Counted from the stretch's first letter, positions 12,885 to 25,429 are shown. The stretch is 64,000 nt of DNA from Sinohyriopsis cumingii (GCA_028554795.2 JAPYKE020000263.1:2383501-2447500), one strand, 5' to 3'. A program made the numbers and translations. The notes: a model not told the origin generated them from the sequence alone.

Positions 12885-13497
12885 GCACATCCATGCTCAT
12901 GATATCTCTTCCTAAATACTCTAACATTTTCAGCAGATTTTACGTGTAGTGGAAGCTTGTTCTACAGAACTGTACCATAGTATTGGAAGCTCTTTTTAAA
13001 TTGCTCTGTTGGTTTTGGTGCTGGAAGGTTTCCATCTGATATTGATCTCAATTGGTATTGTGTTGAAAAAGGCCTGAATAAGTCGTGAAGATACTCTGGT
13101 GCAGTTACATGTAGACATTTATATAAAATAACTGCCTCTTGAAAATCTATCCTGTCATATATTGTGAACCATTTGAGTTCTGTAAATAATGCCTTTGAGG
13201 GATGATCAACAGATGCATCTAAAATTATGTGTGCTACTTGTTTCTGAAGTTTATAAATCCCGCCAAGCTCAGATTTAGTACAGTTTTCCCGTACATTTGA
13301 ACAATAATTAATTGTTATAAGAAAATATGACTTGTAGTATAGATTTCAAGTTTCCATAGGTAAATATTTCTTGATTCTGCTGAGCTGGGCAATTTTGGAG
13401 GACATTGTTTTACAAAGCTTATCAATATGGTCATTCCATAATAAATTATTATCTATAGTCACACCTACAAGCTTTTTGTTTGACATTTTCTAATCAA
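12885..13497 (-). pseudogene. 3' end of a non-LTR retrotransposon RT ORF
   Basis: The minus-strand reading from 13,497 contains LVGVTIDNNLLWNDHI, a typical post-catalytic thumb region of LINE reverse transcriptases. It continues through a YKLQKQVAHIIL-like segment to the characteristic tail with FKKSFQYYGTVL, a stop where W is expected, then NKLPLHVK. A frameshift or stop lies near 13,355. The catalytic YADD region is missing, so this is a truncated LINE 3' end of the Jockey/CR1 type. It lies inside the LTR element and is on the same strand. Confidence 0.7.
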
Positions 13498-14405
13498 TGA
13501 AGACTTAGAAAGCAAAATAGACAATAGTGTGGGTCTCTTTCTTTTGTGTTGTTTTGTTTCTGATCCCCCATGCATGTAATTAGGTGGTTGTTCCCTCCTT
13601 TATTGATTATATGGTTTGAACATTCATTTTCTTTTCTTCTTCAGAGTTTTATAGATATGAAACTCTCTCATTAGACAAGTCTTGGGCACAAGCATCTCTA
13701 TTATTACATAAAAACATTTGTTAATTTTGTTATTTAAACTTAGCTAGGTCAGAATTGGGTAGATTAATTCCTAGGTCATTGCTATACTGATATATTTATG
13801 ATCAGCATCCTGGACCCAATACTTACTGTGATGCTGGGAGGGTTCCATCTGTCAAGTTTATTTTAGCAACAGCGAGTTGATTTAAACCACTCATAACACT
13901 GCCAGGATTCCCTACCTGCACTACTGTGGTGAACATCTGTTATGCAGTTACATACAGTGTGTCAGGGAGTTCACCAAGTACAACTTCTGGACAAACTTCT
14001 TCCACTAATTGTGGTATTCCTACCACAGATATACACCCTGCATATCTATGCAGTTATTTGTATAATCTATCTTTGCATTTTGGTTTTGTAAGAAATCTGT
14101 GTTGAATATGACTGAGTAACTGAGGTTTTCAATTACTTGTATTTTTTTTATCAAGTCTAAGTGACATTCCAGTATATACAGTATTACCTGTCATTTACTA
14201 GTAACTATTCAAGCCTGAAATACTTTTATACCTGTTCTAATATTTATCATGCTTCTACTAAGTTACTATTATATGCAGTATTTCCTTTACCTTCCTGCCT
14301 TACATTATCTCCAACCTTAGAAAAATTTCTATCCCTGTGGTATTTATGTAAGAGGCCCTGGCATATGCTCATACCCATATCTTTATTTTACTTTGATGGT
14401 ATGTA

Positions 14406-14905
14406 TCATGTAGAATGACATGCAGCCTTGATATGCCCCAATGTGTCGTATTTGAAGCACCTTGCATTTTGGAATACGCCATCTGTTGCTTTATGGTGGT
14501 AAACACCTTTGTAGCACGGGTGTGTTTTTGTTCCTGTAAACTCCAGTTTTGGCCTCCTTGCTGCCCCTTTCCTTCTGTATGGCATCAAGAATGTTATTTT
14601 GGGATTCAGTTCTTGAATTTCTAGTTTTTAAGTTTGAGATTTTCTTTTATGAATTTACTGCCACCACCAAATAAGTCATTCTTTTTTTGATTCTTCCTCC
14701 AGTGTTTTGTCCTCCTTGGCCAAGACGAATGATAGGATATGTGGATCAAGTCCATTTATTGTAAGGTCAAAGATTTTTGATGTTATTTTTCCAGGTCCTT
14801 TCACATTGAACTAACTTTTTCCAGATAACCAGCCACATTGTCACTTAATCCCAATCTCTGCACAACTGAATATTGGTCTCTCCCTTGATCTTTACCCGAA
14901 GCCAT
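14406..14905 (-). pseudogene. Degenerate gag with zinc knuckle
   Basis: On the minus strand an ATG near 14,905 opens MASGKDQGRDQYSVVQRLGL. After frame breaks, the segment at 14,588-14,406 reads HPCYKGVYHHKATDGVFQNA then RCFKYDTLGHIKAAC. This matches the paired CCHC-like knuckle seen in Ty3/Gypsy gag, but with cysteines lost in the first knuckle. It sits just inside the upstream LTR, where gag belongs. Nonfunctional. Confidence 0.5.
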
Positions 14906-14963
14906 TTTTTCCCTCAGTTCCACATGAGCTAAAAAGTCAGCTACCCCAATTCTCCACCATGTC

Positions 14964-15207
14964 TGATGCGTTAGGTCTATTGTCTGACTTCAGGGTGAGG
15001 CAAGACCAGTGCCATATAATATTTTAATCACGTCATTTTGCAAACTACTGTTTATCTCTGATGTATATGCTCTAAAGTTCTGTCTACCTCTCCAAGTTCT
15101 ACACTACCGTTTAGGTACATGGTTTCTTGATGTAGATGTCCATTCATAATATCTATCATTCCATCATATCTATTAGGTATCATATCTCTTCTATTTATTC
15201 CCCATCA
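14964..15207 (-). repeat. Upstream (5') LTR of the decayed retrotransposon
   Basis: Minus-strand termini are TGATGGGG and CGCATCA. It pairs with 12,190-12,427 in direct orientation. Confidence 0.6.
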
Positions 15208-15699
15208 GACATGCCTACCATCCCACATTTTGTATATTAGTCCCGCAAAATGCCCAAATTTGCCTTTGCGTCCTACAGATACCTATTTAGTGTTGAAAAT
15301 CCGCAAAAGTGAGGATAAAAATTCCGCTTGTCATAAAATATGCTATCACTGACCAGAACAGGAAATAATCAAATCTGTACATGAGTGGTGGTTTAAAATA
15401 GCCATTGCAAACGTGTTCTGAGGCAGTTCTAATACAAAAATCAGCATTCATGGATTCTTTTACATTCTGTTTACAATGAGTTGTTTTTGATTCTGGACAA
15501 AAAATTCAAGGCTTCAAAAATCTAATTGGATATTAATGAAAGTAATTCAAAACTTACATCAAAAGAACACTCTGTAATTTTGAATTTTCAATAAAGAGGA
15601 ATGTTCGGTATATGCAGAAACATTTCAGGAAAAAGGTTTTCCAACCTTGAAAAAGAAATTAAACGCTCTAAGAATTTTGTGGGATTTTTTTTTCATTAT

Positions 15700-16953
15700 T
15701 GGCTGGATCTAGTGCGACTTCATCCTCTGTGCCTAAGTCTGATATAATTAGAGTAGAAGTTATGTTAGTAGATATTATTACTGAACTCAATCTGCCTATT
15801 AGCGCATTTGAATCAATATCAAATGCTTTTAAAATTATGTTTAGTGACTCTGACATTGCTAAATAATTTCATTGTGGCAGATCAAAAGGAACTGCTATTG
15901 TTGAAGAAATAGCAGCAAGTACTACATTACAATTAGCTGGAAGAATGCGTAATTGCCCATTCACTGTTTCTACAGATGAAAGCAGTGATCAAGGAAACTT
16001 CAAGATCTTTCCTCATGTTATCAGATCTGTTGATCCATTATCATCATCGGTAACATCAGACATTCTTTCAATCCCTGTTTGTGAAGACAGTGCAACAGGT
16101 GAAGCAATATTCAATCTGATACAGAATGAATTGCAAGTTCATGACATTCCTTGGAAGAATTGCTGGGCCCTTGGGTCTAACAGTGCCACTGTGATGGTTG
16201 TGAAGGACAGAGGAGTATATGGGTTTATGATTAAAGAGCAACCCAATTTATATCTTTCAGGCTGTGTGTATCACCTGATACATATAGCTGCATGTCTGCC
16301 ACTTAATGTTCATCAGCTTTTTATATATATTATTATTTGGACAAATGCAGTAAATGGCAAGCAGTGTTCAAAGATATGCAGGTTCTACATGTTACCAAGG
16401 AAATACAATTCTAAAATGTTTCAACTAGATGGCTAAGCATCAACAGGTGCTTACAAAGTCTTCTGGGACAACTGGGATGATTTATTAAGGCATACTAAAA
16501 TGTTGGATCCAGCATTGCATCTGAAAAGCTAAAATGGCATCTTTGGATTATTTCTTTGAAAGATTTTCAGTATTATTACCCAAGGAAGTGACTGTAACAG
16601 ATGTGAAATTGAAAATGGCAATTTATCAGTCCACAGATAATCAGTCATGTCTGAGAAACAGAATTGATGAAACCTGGGTTGCTGTCGGTCAGATGAAGCA
16701 AGATCGAACAGTGGTCTTCAAAATATTGTCAAAAATAATGCTTTCATTAATGACAATGTCTCATTCTTCTGCACACTTTGAGCGAGTTTTCTCTCTAGTG
16801 AGAAAAAAAGTCAGAGTTCAGGAGTAAATTGTTTGCAGAAACTGTAGGGCACATTTAATTTCAAAATGTAGACTAGGGTCAGCTACCAACAGGATCTACA
16901 CTGAACATGAGCTGCAGGGCCTGAAAAGTGCTTACTATAGCCACTTAGCATGA
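15700..16953 (+). pseudogene. hAT transposase, inactivated
   Basis: Three colinear plus-strand blocks match a hAT (ZBED-like) transposase. The first (about 15,710-15,944) has CGRSKGTAIVEEIA and one internal stop at 15,864. The second (15,945-16,436) has FTVSTDESSDQGN around the first catalytic-region Asp, then CWALGSNSATVMV and GCVYHLIHIAA. The third (16,534-16,953) carries the C-terminal dimerisation signature SSAHFERVFSLVRKKVR, followed after an in-frame TAA (16,825) by a continuing CRAHLISKCRLGS reading. Stops and missing middle sequence make it nonfunctional. I did not find terminal inverted repeats or an 8-bp duplication. It may also be a decayed domesticated copy. Confidence 0.75.
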
Positions 16954-18109
16954 ATTGAGTAGTCACAGACTTGAATTTTATATATTGTATATATTGTAAA
17001 TAGGTCGGTACTGGTTTTTATACATAAATATTTATTATAAATATGCATTACTGGTATTTAATGATGTTTTGAGAGAATGTATTATGTTTATTACTCTAAC
17101 ACACTTATGTTCCTCATTTGCATGCTCTGTCCCTCATTCTTGGTGATGGAGTCCCTCAAAAACATTTTTTTGGGGTATGTCTCTATTCCCATTTCATATA
17201 TCAAACTTTTATCTTGTTCAGGCTATTGTCTTTTACCTATATATATGATAATTGCACACCCACTTTCTTTACATAATATGATTGGCTAACCATTAATAAA
17301 TGAAGGACAGCCCGATTCCCATGAGATCATACCATAACTAAATTGTGCTGAAACAGCAGGAATATCATCCAGTTACCCATATTTGTCATGATGCTGACCC
17401 ATTTACCCACATTTGTCACTGCTTTACCCACACACATACTAGGTATTGATATGTTTTCCAAATTCTTACACCCAACATATTGCTGGTTAGAAAACTGATA
17501 TTGGCACTGCTATTATGTTTTGTTTTGCCCATTCAACTTTTATATTTTAACTTTTTTCCCCACATTAAAAATTCCTTTAGTCATAATGGTACCAAGCTCT
17601 GGATCCACATGTGCAGACACCTGCATGGATGACAGAAGTCTTCCTTCCTCATCTTAGCATGTCATTTCCTTCCAAATTTGCTTTGATTCTTCGTGGTGAA
17701 GCTCACCCATATCATTTTTCCAAGGAACATAAGGACTTAGATCATGGAATAGGTTATCCTCCTCATTTACAGGATGCACTAGTTATCTCAGATGATTAAC
17801 TTTCTCCTTGTGTGTCAGGTAATATTGCATGCTAATACTTGCATCTTAATCCTCCGCTGTTGCAGTGAAACAACACTTGATCTTAGGGTGTCTGCTTCTT
17901 ATGAATGTGGCTCACCACCTTACTCTTTATCTCCAATGACAACCACCTCCATTATGTATTTGTGACACTGCTAGACTCTTCTTCTACTGTTAGAGACTTG
18001 ACAGTAATCAGTATTGATGCCATCTCAACCTGAAAAATGATTAGGCGATATCCTGCTCTGTTCTGATGTTGTTGAAGTGCATGCAGATTTGTATAATTAT
18101 TATTTTTCA
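16954..18109. other. Unassigned DNA, no gene recognised
   Basis: AT-rich sequence. Near 17,370-17,450 the word TTTACCCACATTTGTCA recurs imperfectly. A 62-codon ORF at 17,611-17,799 has no recognised motif. Confidence 0.4.
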
Positions 18110-18364
18110 AGTGTCCGTCTTGGATATAGGAGGTCATGGGTTCGATCCCTGGCCGAGTCTTACCAAAGACTTACAAGAATGGTACTAAGAGCTGCCTTGC
18201 TGGGCGTTCATCATTAAGAGGTTAGTATTAGAACCAGTCGGCCTGGTGTCAGGATGAAGTGACTGGGTGGGAATTAATGCTTCATGTCTGCGGCATGATG
18301 CCCAATTGCTAGACATAACTTTAAACTGCCACATTGCCGACATCGTAGCGATATGACTGAAAAT
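18110..18364 (+). mobile_element. SINE-like element with tRNA-type B box
   Basis: A B-box-like GGGTTCGATCCCT (18,138-18,150) is followed by GGCCGAGTC, TACCAAAGACTT, a GGCGTTCATCATTAAGAGG block, CGGCCTGGTGTCAGGA, GTGACTGGGTGGG and a terminal CATCGTAGCGATATGACTGA. The order matches the body of a SINE common in bivalve genomes (from memory). The same body recurs in reverse at 21,325-21,515. The A box is not clear, so the 5' end is approximate. Confidence 0.7.
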
Positions 18365-18889
18365 TGCACATCACATTATTTTTCATTATACATCTGTACA
18401 CATATAGTTATGTATTTGTTTATTTATTTGCAACCTTGTTTGATGCGTCCAATGTGATAGAACAAGTAAAACCCCCACAAATTATGATACAATTTATTCA
18501 GCTTCACTTTACGTAATGCATTCATTCAAGTATAATGTTTGACTGGATTCTAGTCTTAAAATTTGATACAAATCCAACCTTGCTATTTTTTTCCATAGTT
18601 TCATCATCCATTCTGGTGGACTCTATCCAACATAAGGCTTCAGTTTATGTAACAGCTTATCCCATCCTTTTTGGTACAGTAGAATAATAGAATTCAGACC
18701 ATAGGTCTTCTTCTTGACTACAAACAGATCATCATACAACATATGTAGCCTTGGTGAAATACCTTGTATCTAGCTTCAGTAACGATCAAAGCCAAGGACT
18801 GTAATTTAACTAGGATAATTTCACATCATACAGATCAGTTCGGCTTTTGCTGCTTATTAAATTCTTCCTGAGGACACCATTATAATGTT

Positions 18890-19560
18890 TCAATCTATTC
18901 TTAAAGATATCGACTTATTCCTGATAAGTTGTAACTTGTTCCTTGCTTGCAACTCTTCCAAGCAGTATCTCATCTTAGCATCAAAATATATGGTGTCATA
19001 GTTGTAAATTGTTGTGTGGCTTGGTATGCTGCAGCTAAACACCCTAATATGCAGATCTCGAGTCTTATTGTTCCTCTTTAAGATATGACTATCTTCCTCA
19101 GCAAGGTGCGGTTCAGCTGTTGAGCTTGGCCATAACATCTTTGGTTTCTGTGACTTGTTCTTGTTTACAAAGTAATAAAATTCTACAAAGTTCAGAAAAT
19201 ATGACACTTTCATAGTTTCTTCCTTGATCTGCATGCAGCAACAATGGGTATCCATATCTCCTAAAGATTTCATCCATAATCTTTAGCGCATTTTCTGCTG
19301 ATTAAACTGGGTCAGGCATATTAGAAAATCTCCACCCATTCAGAAAAAGTGATCAGTGACTACTAATATGTACTTATTATCCCCTTGTATTTTCTGGCAA
19401 TGGTCCCAATATGTATGTTGCTTATCGAAAGGAAGTCCTACTCCTATAAATCCCATTAGCACTTTTGGTTTTCTATTGAGTCTCTTATCTGCTGTACAGA
19501 TATCACACCCCTTGATCCCATTGTTGATGTCCTCTCTCATTTCAAATCAGGAATATCATT
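18890..19560 (-). pseudogene. Ty3/Gypsy-like integrase remnant
   Basis: On the minus strand, 19,540-19,340 reads GCDICTADKRLNRK, the second half of the HHCC zinc-binding motif, then GLPFDKQHTYWDH and GDNKYILVVTDHF. That is the start of the integrase catalytic core, including the conserved D in VxD. Frame breaks follow, and a further open stretch (19,273-18,890) lies where the rest of the core and C-terminal region would be but shows no clear catalytic residues. No LTRs were recognised around it. Confidence 0.6.
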
Positions 19561-21057
19561 GAAAAAAGTTGTTCCATGTTTTGCTCAATTTTAAGTAGCC
19601 TAGTAGAATTACATCATGGCTTTTAGTGATCAAAGAACCACAAATTGTATATCCTGTCTTGTTAGATGTCTTCTGAAAAATTTCTTGAATAACATCGCCT
19701 CCATTACTGCAAGTGAATCACAAAGTAACCAGTAGTGTCTTGGAAATTGACTGGTTGTTCCCATTACTGTGCTTTTTAGTTGTGTATTCCATTTTTGCTG
19801 TTAAGATGGGGCTCTTTTATTTCTATACCAGAAACTACAAGTTCTCTCTCGGTTTTGTTTTTTCTCTCTTAGACCGAGCTCATGTCTTCACACTTCAAAG
19901 AGGTTTGGAATGTGATCAAGAGATTCAGAACCGTCTACTTGATATTAGTTCTAATTGACCCTCAGGAGAAATTGTGTGCTTCTGTTATCCATCATGACCA
20001 CCATGGAGGCCATCTTGAAAGTATTATTACTGTTGTTCTTCCGAAATGGAAAGTCATATCAAGATTCTCACTAAAAGATATTTTATACTGGCATGTTGGT
20101 CACAAATTAAAATGATGCTGATCTGAGGTCAGATATGGACATATGGTGGCAAGCTTGAAAATGTTATTGCAACTCCTTAAATTCTGATAAGGGATTTTAT
20201 CAGAAGATTAGTTCAAACTTAAAATGATGCAAATTTTCCCTCAATATGGCCATATGATCTTGAAAATAGTATCTTTCCTTGTAAAAAATACAAAGTTATT
20301 TTCATATTGGGGTTTTCACAAAAAGATTTCTAACTATGTCTTAGTGTTCTTCAATGAAAATGGTGCCAAGATGCTATCCTCTACCACAACACCTAATTTG
20401 AAAATCCTTGTTTGATTTCTAAAGAATATTGGACATGGTTTCAACACTCAGCATTTGGTCTGTTGAAATAGTTTTATCTTGAATTCCAGGAAATTATTGT
20501 CATACAGATTCTTGTTAAAGAAAAATGTGAGGATCAAAATTCCAACTTCTGATTGAGCTGAATCTCAAACAAATTATTGCTAAAGTTAATGTAAAGGAAT
20601 ATTGGCCAGAAATGAAATTTACATGTTGCATAATTTCCCTTATTAAACTTCCTCTTTTAGTTCTGTATTATAACTGAGGAAATGGAACAGGATGTATTTA
20701 TGTGTATAAATAGTTTGTAAGTTTTATTTTTTATGATGCCATTATTTCTGGTCAAAAAATAACTTCTTGTATTTCCATATTTTCATCCAGTAAAGTATCA
20801 ATTATGTGACATTGGTTGTTTTTTTTTTTTGTTTTCCACAGGGACTATCTTGTTAATTGGAAATTATAGCTAGTGAGTAGTAGTTGATGTGTAGAACATG
20901 TCCCTGAATGAAATGGTGAAAGCGATTATGAGCATCATTTCCCATTGAAATTCAATATATCCAGGCTTAAGGATGGTTATTTTACTTCCAGTTACTCAGT
21001 TTCGTCGTACATTCACCGATATTTATCAAACAACTTGTGCTTAAATTAGCACTTTTG
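19561..21057. other. Unassigned DNA, no gene recognised
   Basis: Several short ORFs (77-81 codons) lack recognisable motifs. Words like CATCTTGAAA and ATCTTGAAAATAGTATC recur between 20,000 and 20,420, suggesting an old internally repetitive element. Confidence 0.4.
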
Positions 21058-21324
21058 TAATAATAATAATAATGAGGAATTCGTATAGCGCCTAATCTTT
21101 AGATGCTCTAAGCGCTTTACAACATTAGACAACACCTATAAGTTATGTGAGCTCTCACTCCTCTCGCAAAGAAATAAGTACTCTTGATGTCGATTGTGGG
21201 ATTTATGACAATTGGTCTGAGGTACAATAAACAAACCTAAAACAATACAAAACACATACTTAGAATACAAGATGAACAAAATATGCGATGTGATTTTGAT
21301 TTTTAACGTAGCTTTAATAATTGT

Positions 21325-21515
21325 TCAGTCATATCGCTACGATGTCTGCAATGTGGCAGTTTATAGTGATGTCTAGCACTGGGGCATCATGCCGCAGACA
21401 TGTAGCATGATGTCCCACCCAGTCACATTATCCTGACACTGGGCCGACCAGTCCTAACACTAACCTCTTAATGCTGAGCGCCAAGCGAGGCAGCTGTTAG
21501 TGCCATTTTTGTAAA
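21325..21515 (-). mobile_element. SINE body fragment inside LINE copy 1 3' region
   Basis: It is the reverse complement of the 18,110-18,364 body: GTTCAGTCATATCGCTACGA through CACCCAGTCACATTATCCTG to CCTCTTAATGCTGAGCGCC. The promoter part with the B box is missing, so it is 5' truncated. Confidence 0.7.
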
Positions 21516-22029
21516 TCGAACAAAATACATAATATAACAAATACAATACACATTATATAACCCACCCACCGGCATTTATAATTTTATCACAAAAATAAAA
21601 ACAATTCCTTACCAGGATCAAAGAGTATTACTTTCCCGAAATATATTAAGGTATTCAATCCCTTTGTCTTTCACTTACGTGAAAGACAAATCTCCGTACT
21701 GCTCGAGGTATTGTATGACTCTCTCTCTAGCCTCGAGTAGTAATTCCCTTTTTTTAGTATCGCAGAGATGTGGTTTTCATACACGTGACACACATGAATC
21801 ATGCACCATGATCGATCGCTCACTCGTTCACTCACTTACAACAACCATGCACATTAGCACACGACTCAAGTCCCGGGTCACAGAAAAAAACATATAATGA
21901 TATGATTACAAAAACCAACACCATGAAATTAGAAAACATTAAAAAACATGCTGAGAATATTTAAGGTAGGAAACATTATTGGGTCTTTAGGTTTGTTCTT
22001 GCAGTCGAAATAAGTGTGTTTTGAGAGCC

Positions 22030-23552
22030 CTCGTGAATGTGATCACTTTGTCTTTGTGTCTCAGTTCAGTGGGCAATTCATTCCACTTTGCTGGGCCTTT
22101 TTATGCAAAAGAATGCTGTCCATATGACTTTGTTTTCATAGTGGGAATAATGATTATAGGATTGTCAGAAGAGGGGCGTAAGTATCTTGCTGGTGTGTAC
22201 ACATGGGTGAGGTCAGATAGGTATGTTGGACCAAAGTCCGACAGTGAAACGTAGAACAGAGAACAAATTTTATTTTTGATTCTGGATTGAATGGATAGCC
22301 AGTGTAGGGTACAGAGCAGTGGGGAGGTGTGATCTGATCATGGTGCTCAAGGTATGATCAGAGCAGCTGTGTTTTGAACATTTTGAAGTTTCTGGAGTAG
22401 ATATTGAGATGAACCAGACATAATTGAGTTACAATAGTCAAGTCTTGAATGTACTAATGAACATACAAGTGTTTTAGTGGCATCATTGTAACTGAAAGAT
22501 ATTTGCGAATTGAGCTGATGCATCTCAGCTCAAGATATGCAGACTTGCATATGTTCATTACATGTTGGTGCAGTGTGAGAGTACTGTCCAGAGTAACACC
22601 TAGGTTTCATACTGATTGTGTGAATTTAATGTTGGTGCTGCTGATATTTACTGTTTGAGGTAAAGGATGTGAATGAGAAAGTCTTTGTGTTGTGATCAGA
22701 ATGGCCTCAGTTTTATCATCATTCATCTGCAGCTTGTTAAATGTCACCCATGATTTCACATCAGAAATGCACCTCTCTGCACCTTGGATGGTAGCATCAA
22801 CTTCAGTTGGGTGGCTAGATTTATATATTTGGGTGTCATCAGCATACAATTGGTGAGACACTGCATGATGATCTATGACACTTGAGAGCGACTGAGTGTA
22901 CAGAATGAAGAGAACCGGTCCATGAACAGACCGCTGTGGAACACCACAACATAGATCAACTGGGCTGGAGTGTATTCCATTTGCAGATATAATTTGTGTC
23001 CTGTTGACCAAGTAGGACTTGAACCACAGTATATCTGTATCATGAATGCCAAATACATGTTGGAGACGGTGAAGTAATATATCATGGTATATTATGTCAA
23101 ATGCTGTTGACAAATCAAGGAGGGTGAGTACTGTAATCTTTCCGCTATCCAAAACAGAGAGAATGTCATTAGTTACTTTTAGAAGAGTATTGTCAGTACT
23201 GTGGCAAGGGTGATATGCAGATTGTACATTGCTAAAAAGACTGTTTGAATTTAGATGAGATACAAGCTGGGACAGAAGAACCTTTTCTAAGATTTTTTAT
23301 ATGAATGGGAGATTAGAAACTGGGCGGTAATTCTTTAAATCGTTATGGTCTAGTGTTGGTTTCTTCATCAGTCTTTACAATGGCAGTTTTGAAAAATGAT
23401 GGGAATTCCCCGGATGAGAGAGAGGTATTGATAACATCAGTTAGTGAAGGCAATACTGGATCTAAGGACTGAAGCAGCAGTGATGTTGGAATTGGATCAA
23501 GTTCAGATAACTTTGGTGAACTCTTCATCACGTTCGTACGTACAAAATCCAT
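22030..23552 (-). pseudogene. Reverse transcriptase of LINE copy 1
   Basis: The minus-strand reading shows RT blocks in order: an N-terminal palm segment (23,552-23,343) ending in a frameshift before the NYRPVS-like region, then ITVLTLLDLSTAFDIIYHD (fingers/palm, block A), CCGVPQRSVHGPVLFILYTQ (block B) and QLYADDTQIY (catalytic YADD, intact). Then LQMNDDKTEAILI and a thumb region follow. The C-terminal tail with ELPTELRHKDK and ALKTHLFRL lies at about 22,080-21,990, with frame breaks between. R replaces G in the usual PQGS motif, and several frameshifts make it inactive. Confidence 0.85.
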
Positions 23553-23757
23553 AGAGACAGGTTCAGATGCTGCTAATGTTTTCCACTCAAATTCTGTATC
23601 CCAACTGTATAGTGATGACGATTCAATTGAAATTGTGGTATCAAACTTTTATCTCTAACGGTTTGTACTTTGTCAAGGAAGAAATTTTGCAAACATGTCC
23701 GGAAGGTCAACTGGAGAGAAGGTAGTTGGAAGTGGTGCAGATTTGTTCCTTGACATG

Positions 23758-25429
23758 TTGGTGTATCGAGGAGATTGAATTTGCTTACGTAATTGCTAAT
23801 CAGGAGTATAGCTATTTACACGTGTGATGTTTATATTTTGCTATATTAACCAATTTCTGTGCATTTTCTTTCCTCACATACAACATCAGTATCACTAGCA
23901 TGCTTGGCAAGTGAAGAATATTTGAAGATTCCTTACACCATAATCTAAATCACAGTCTTAGCAAGTTCATTATGCAGGTTTATGATGTAATGAAATGTTC
24001 ATATTGTTGGATGTAAATAATTCAAGAAATGATAAGAATAAATAATGAATATTAAATTGTTACTTTGTTCTATATTTTAGGAAATTGTTTCTGGGGAAAG
24101 ATGTAAGTATATGAATTGATGTGCTTTAATAAAGCAATAGTTTGTGCGACTACCTTTCAGACTCATCATCCTTTTTATTGTTATTTGTTTCTAAGTTGTT
24201 CATGATGTATAGAAAACAATTTTTGTCCATGGCTTGAAGTTTGGGAAGAATCCAGTTGATGTGTCATAAAAAGAACATCATTCAAAATCACTATTACTGA
24301 TAGCAGAACATTGTTTTTTGCACATTGAGTTCTGCAAATATAAGTAACCAAACATTGTGGATAGTTGTACTTGGTGTTAGGACGAATCCTTTATATATTC
24401 TGATAAAAAGGTCAAAGTCACTGACTCTGAGAAGAGAGATGGTATGAAAGGACTATTGATGGCCCAAAGGTTGAAGGTGAAGGTCATTGTAAGAATACAA
24501 ATGATTTCTGAACAGTCATATTCTGCATGAAAATTCTGTAACAAACTTTGTGGCTTCCTTTACTTGGAGAAGCCTTTTGAATTTGCAGTCAAAAGGTGCG
24601 GGTCAGGGTCATTTGGAAAGAAAACAGTTTCCACACAGACATTTCAGTTATTGATCATGTCCTTCACCAAAGTTTCGGGAAAACTTCAACATTGGGTACA
24701 CAACAATATCAATTTTTGGATTCAAAAGGTCAAAGGTCAAGGTAACTGTGACTGAATGATGAACAATGTTTGTAACTTTAGTTCTAGATGTGGGTTTGTG
24801 GAATTCTCATACTTAAGGTATGGAATAGTCCTGTATGTTTTGTTTTGAAAAGTGGTGCCAAAAAATGGGCATTTGCATCACTTTTGCTCTCGAGTAAGTA
24901 CTTTGACCAAATTGTGTGGATTGCTTCCAATTAGGGTAATAAAATCTAAATTCTAGAGTCCAAGTAATGGTTCTGATAAGTCTAATAAGAAAAGAATGGT
25001 CACTACACATACAATTAGCCTTAAGATTCCATATCAAATGTAATAATCACTTAGAGCCTTTTGATCAATAATCTTTAGTGTCAACCATAATCTGCTGGTA
25101 TCTTGATAGACAACTATTAATGACAGGGAAAGCCTATAAAATACCATTCACTTTTCATTTGTTCAGTTTTGTTTAGCTCTCCTGAGTATAGAGTTTATGA
25201 GATGGCCTATTAGAGCTCCACCCATTTAAACAAGTTTGTTATCGCTGTTCCTCCTAAACTTCTTAGATGATTGCCAAGAAACATTACACAAAAGCACATA
25301 AACAAACTGATTACATGGTTTGGTTGTTACAATTGAAAATGGTATAGCTCAGACATCCTTTCCACCACAGCAGCCACCTTGAAAATTGTTTAATGCTACT
25401 GCTTATAAACAGAAAGTACAACGCGACAA
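23758..25429. other. Unassigned DNA with a receptor-half-site-like repeat patch
   Basis: No gene is recognised. Between about 24,400 and 24,760 words such as AAAAGGTCAAAG, GTTGAAGGTGAAGGTCA and AGGTCAAGGTAACTGTGAC recur, resembling a dispersed mollusc repeat rich in AGGTCA. Confidence 0.4.
24727..24745 (+). promoter_or_regulatory. AGGTCA direct repeat, DR1-like
   Basis: Two perfect AGGTCA half-sites are separated by one base (24,727-24,739), followed by AGGTAA. This is the DR1 arrangement bound by RXR/HNF4-type nuclear receptors. It lies in repeat-like DNA with no nearby gene, so function is unproven. Confidence 0.3.

Larger units (their letters stand above)
12190..15207 (-). mobile_element. 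Decayed LTR retrotransposon with gag remnant
   Basis: Two diverged direct repeats of about 240 bp (12,190-12,427 and 14,964-15,207) bracket about 2.5 kb. Read on the minus strand, the upstream copy starts TGATGGGG and ends CGCATCA, a TG...CA LTR pattern. About 60 bp beyond it lies an ATG opening a gag-like reading with a zinc-knuckle-like segment. No protease, RT or integrase is recognised inside, and a LINE fragment sits in the 3' half. I found no convincing target-site duplication. It is an old, largely deleted copy. Confidence 0.5.
21058..23757 (-). mobile_element. LINE copy 1 (CR1/L2/Jockey-type), 5' truncated
   Basis: The minus-strand element runs from about 23,757 to an (ATT)n tail at 21,058-21,075. 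The tail is preceded by GTAAAGCGCTTAGAG and AGGCGCTATACGAATTCCTC, a 3' end typical of LINEs and related SINEs in marine invertebrates. The RT ORF occupies 23,552-22,030. The 5' end (endonuclease) is missing. It is colinear with LINE copy 2 and serves as the empty-site reference for element A. Confidence 0.75.

Noticed and set aside
12600-17300. Shared CACACCCACTTTC and ATTGGCTAA words at about 12,595-12,645 and 17,252-17,290 as ends of one larger element
   Set aside because: The match is short, in direct orientation and beside TA-rich sequence at both sites; not enough to define an element.
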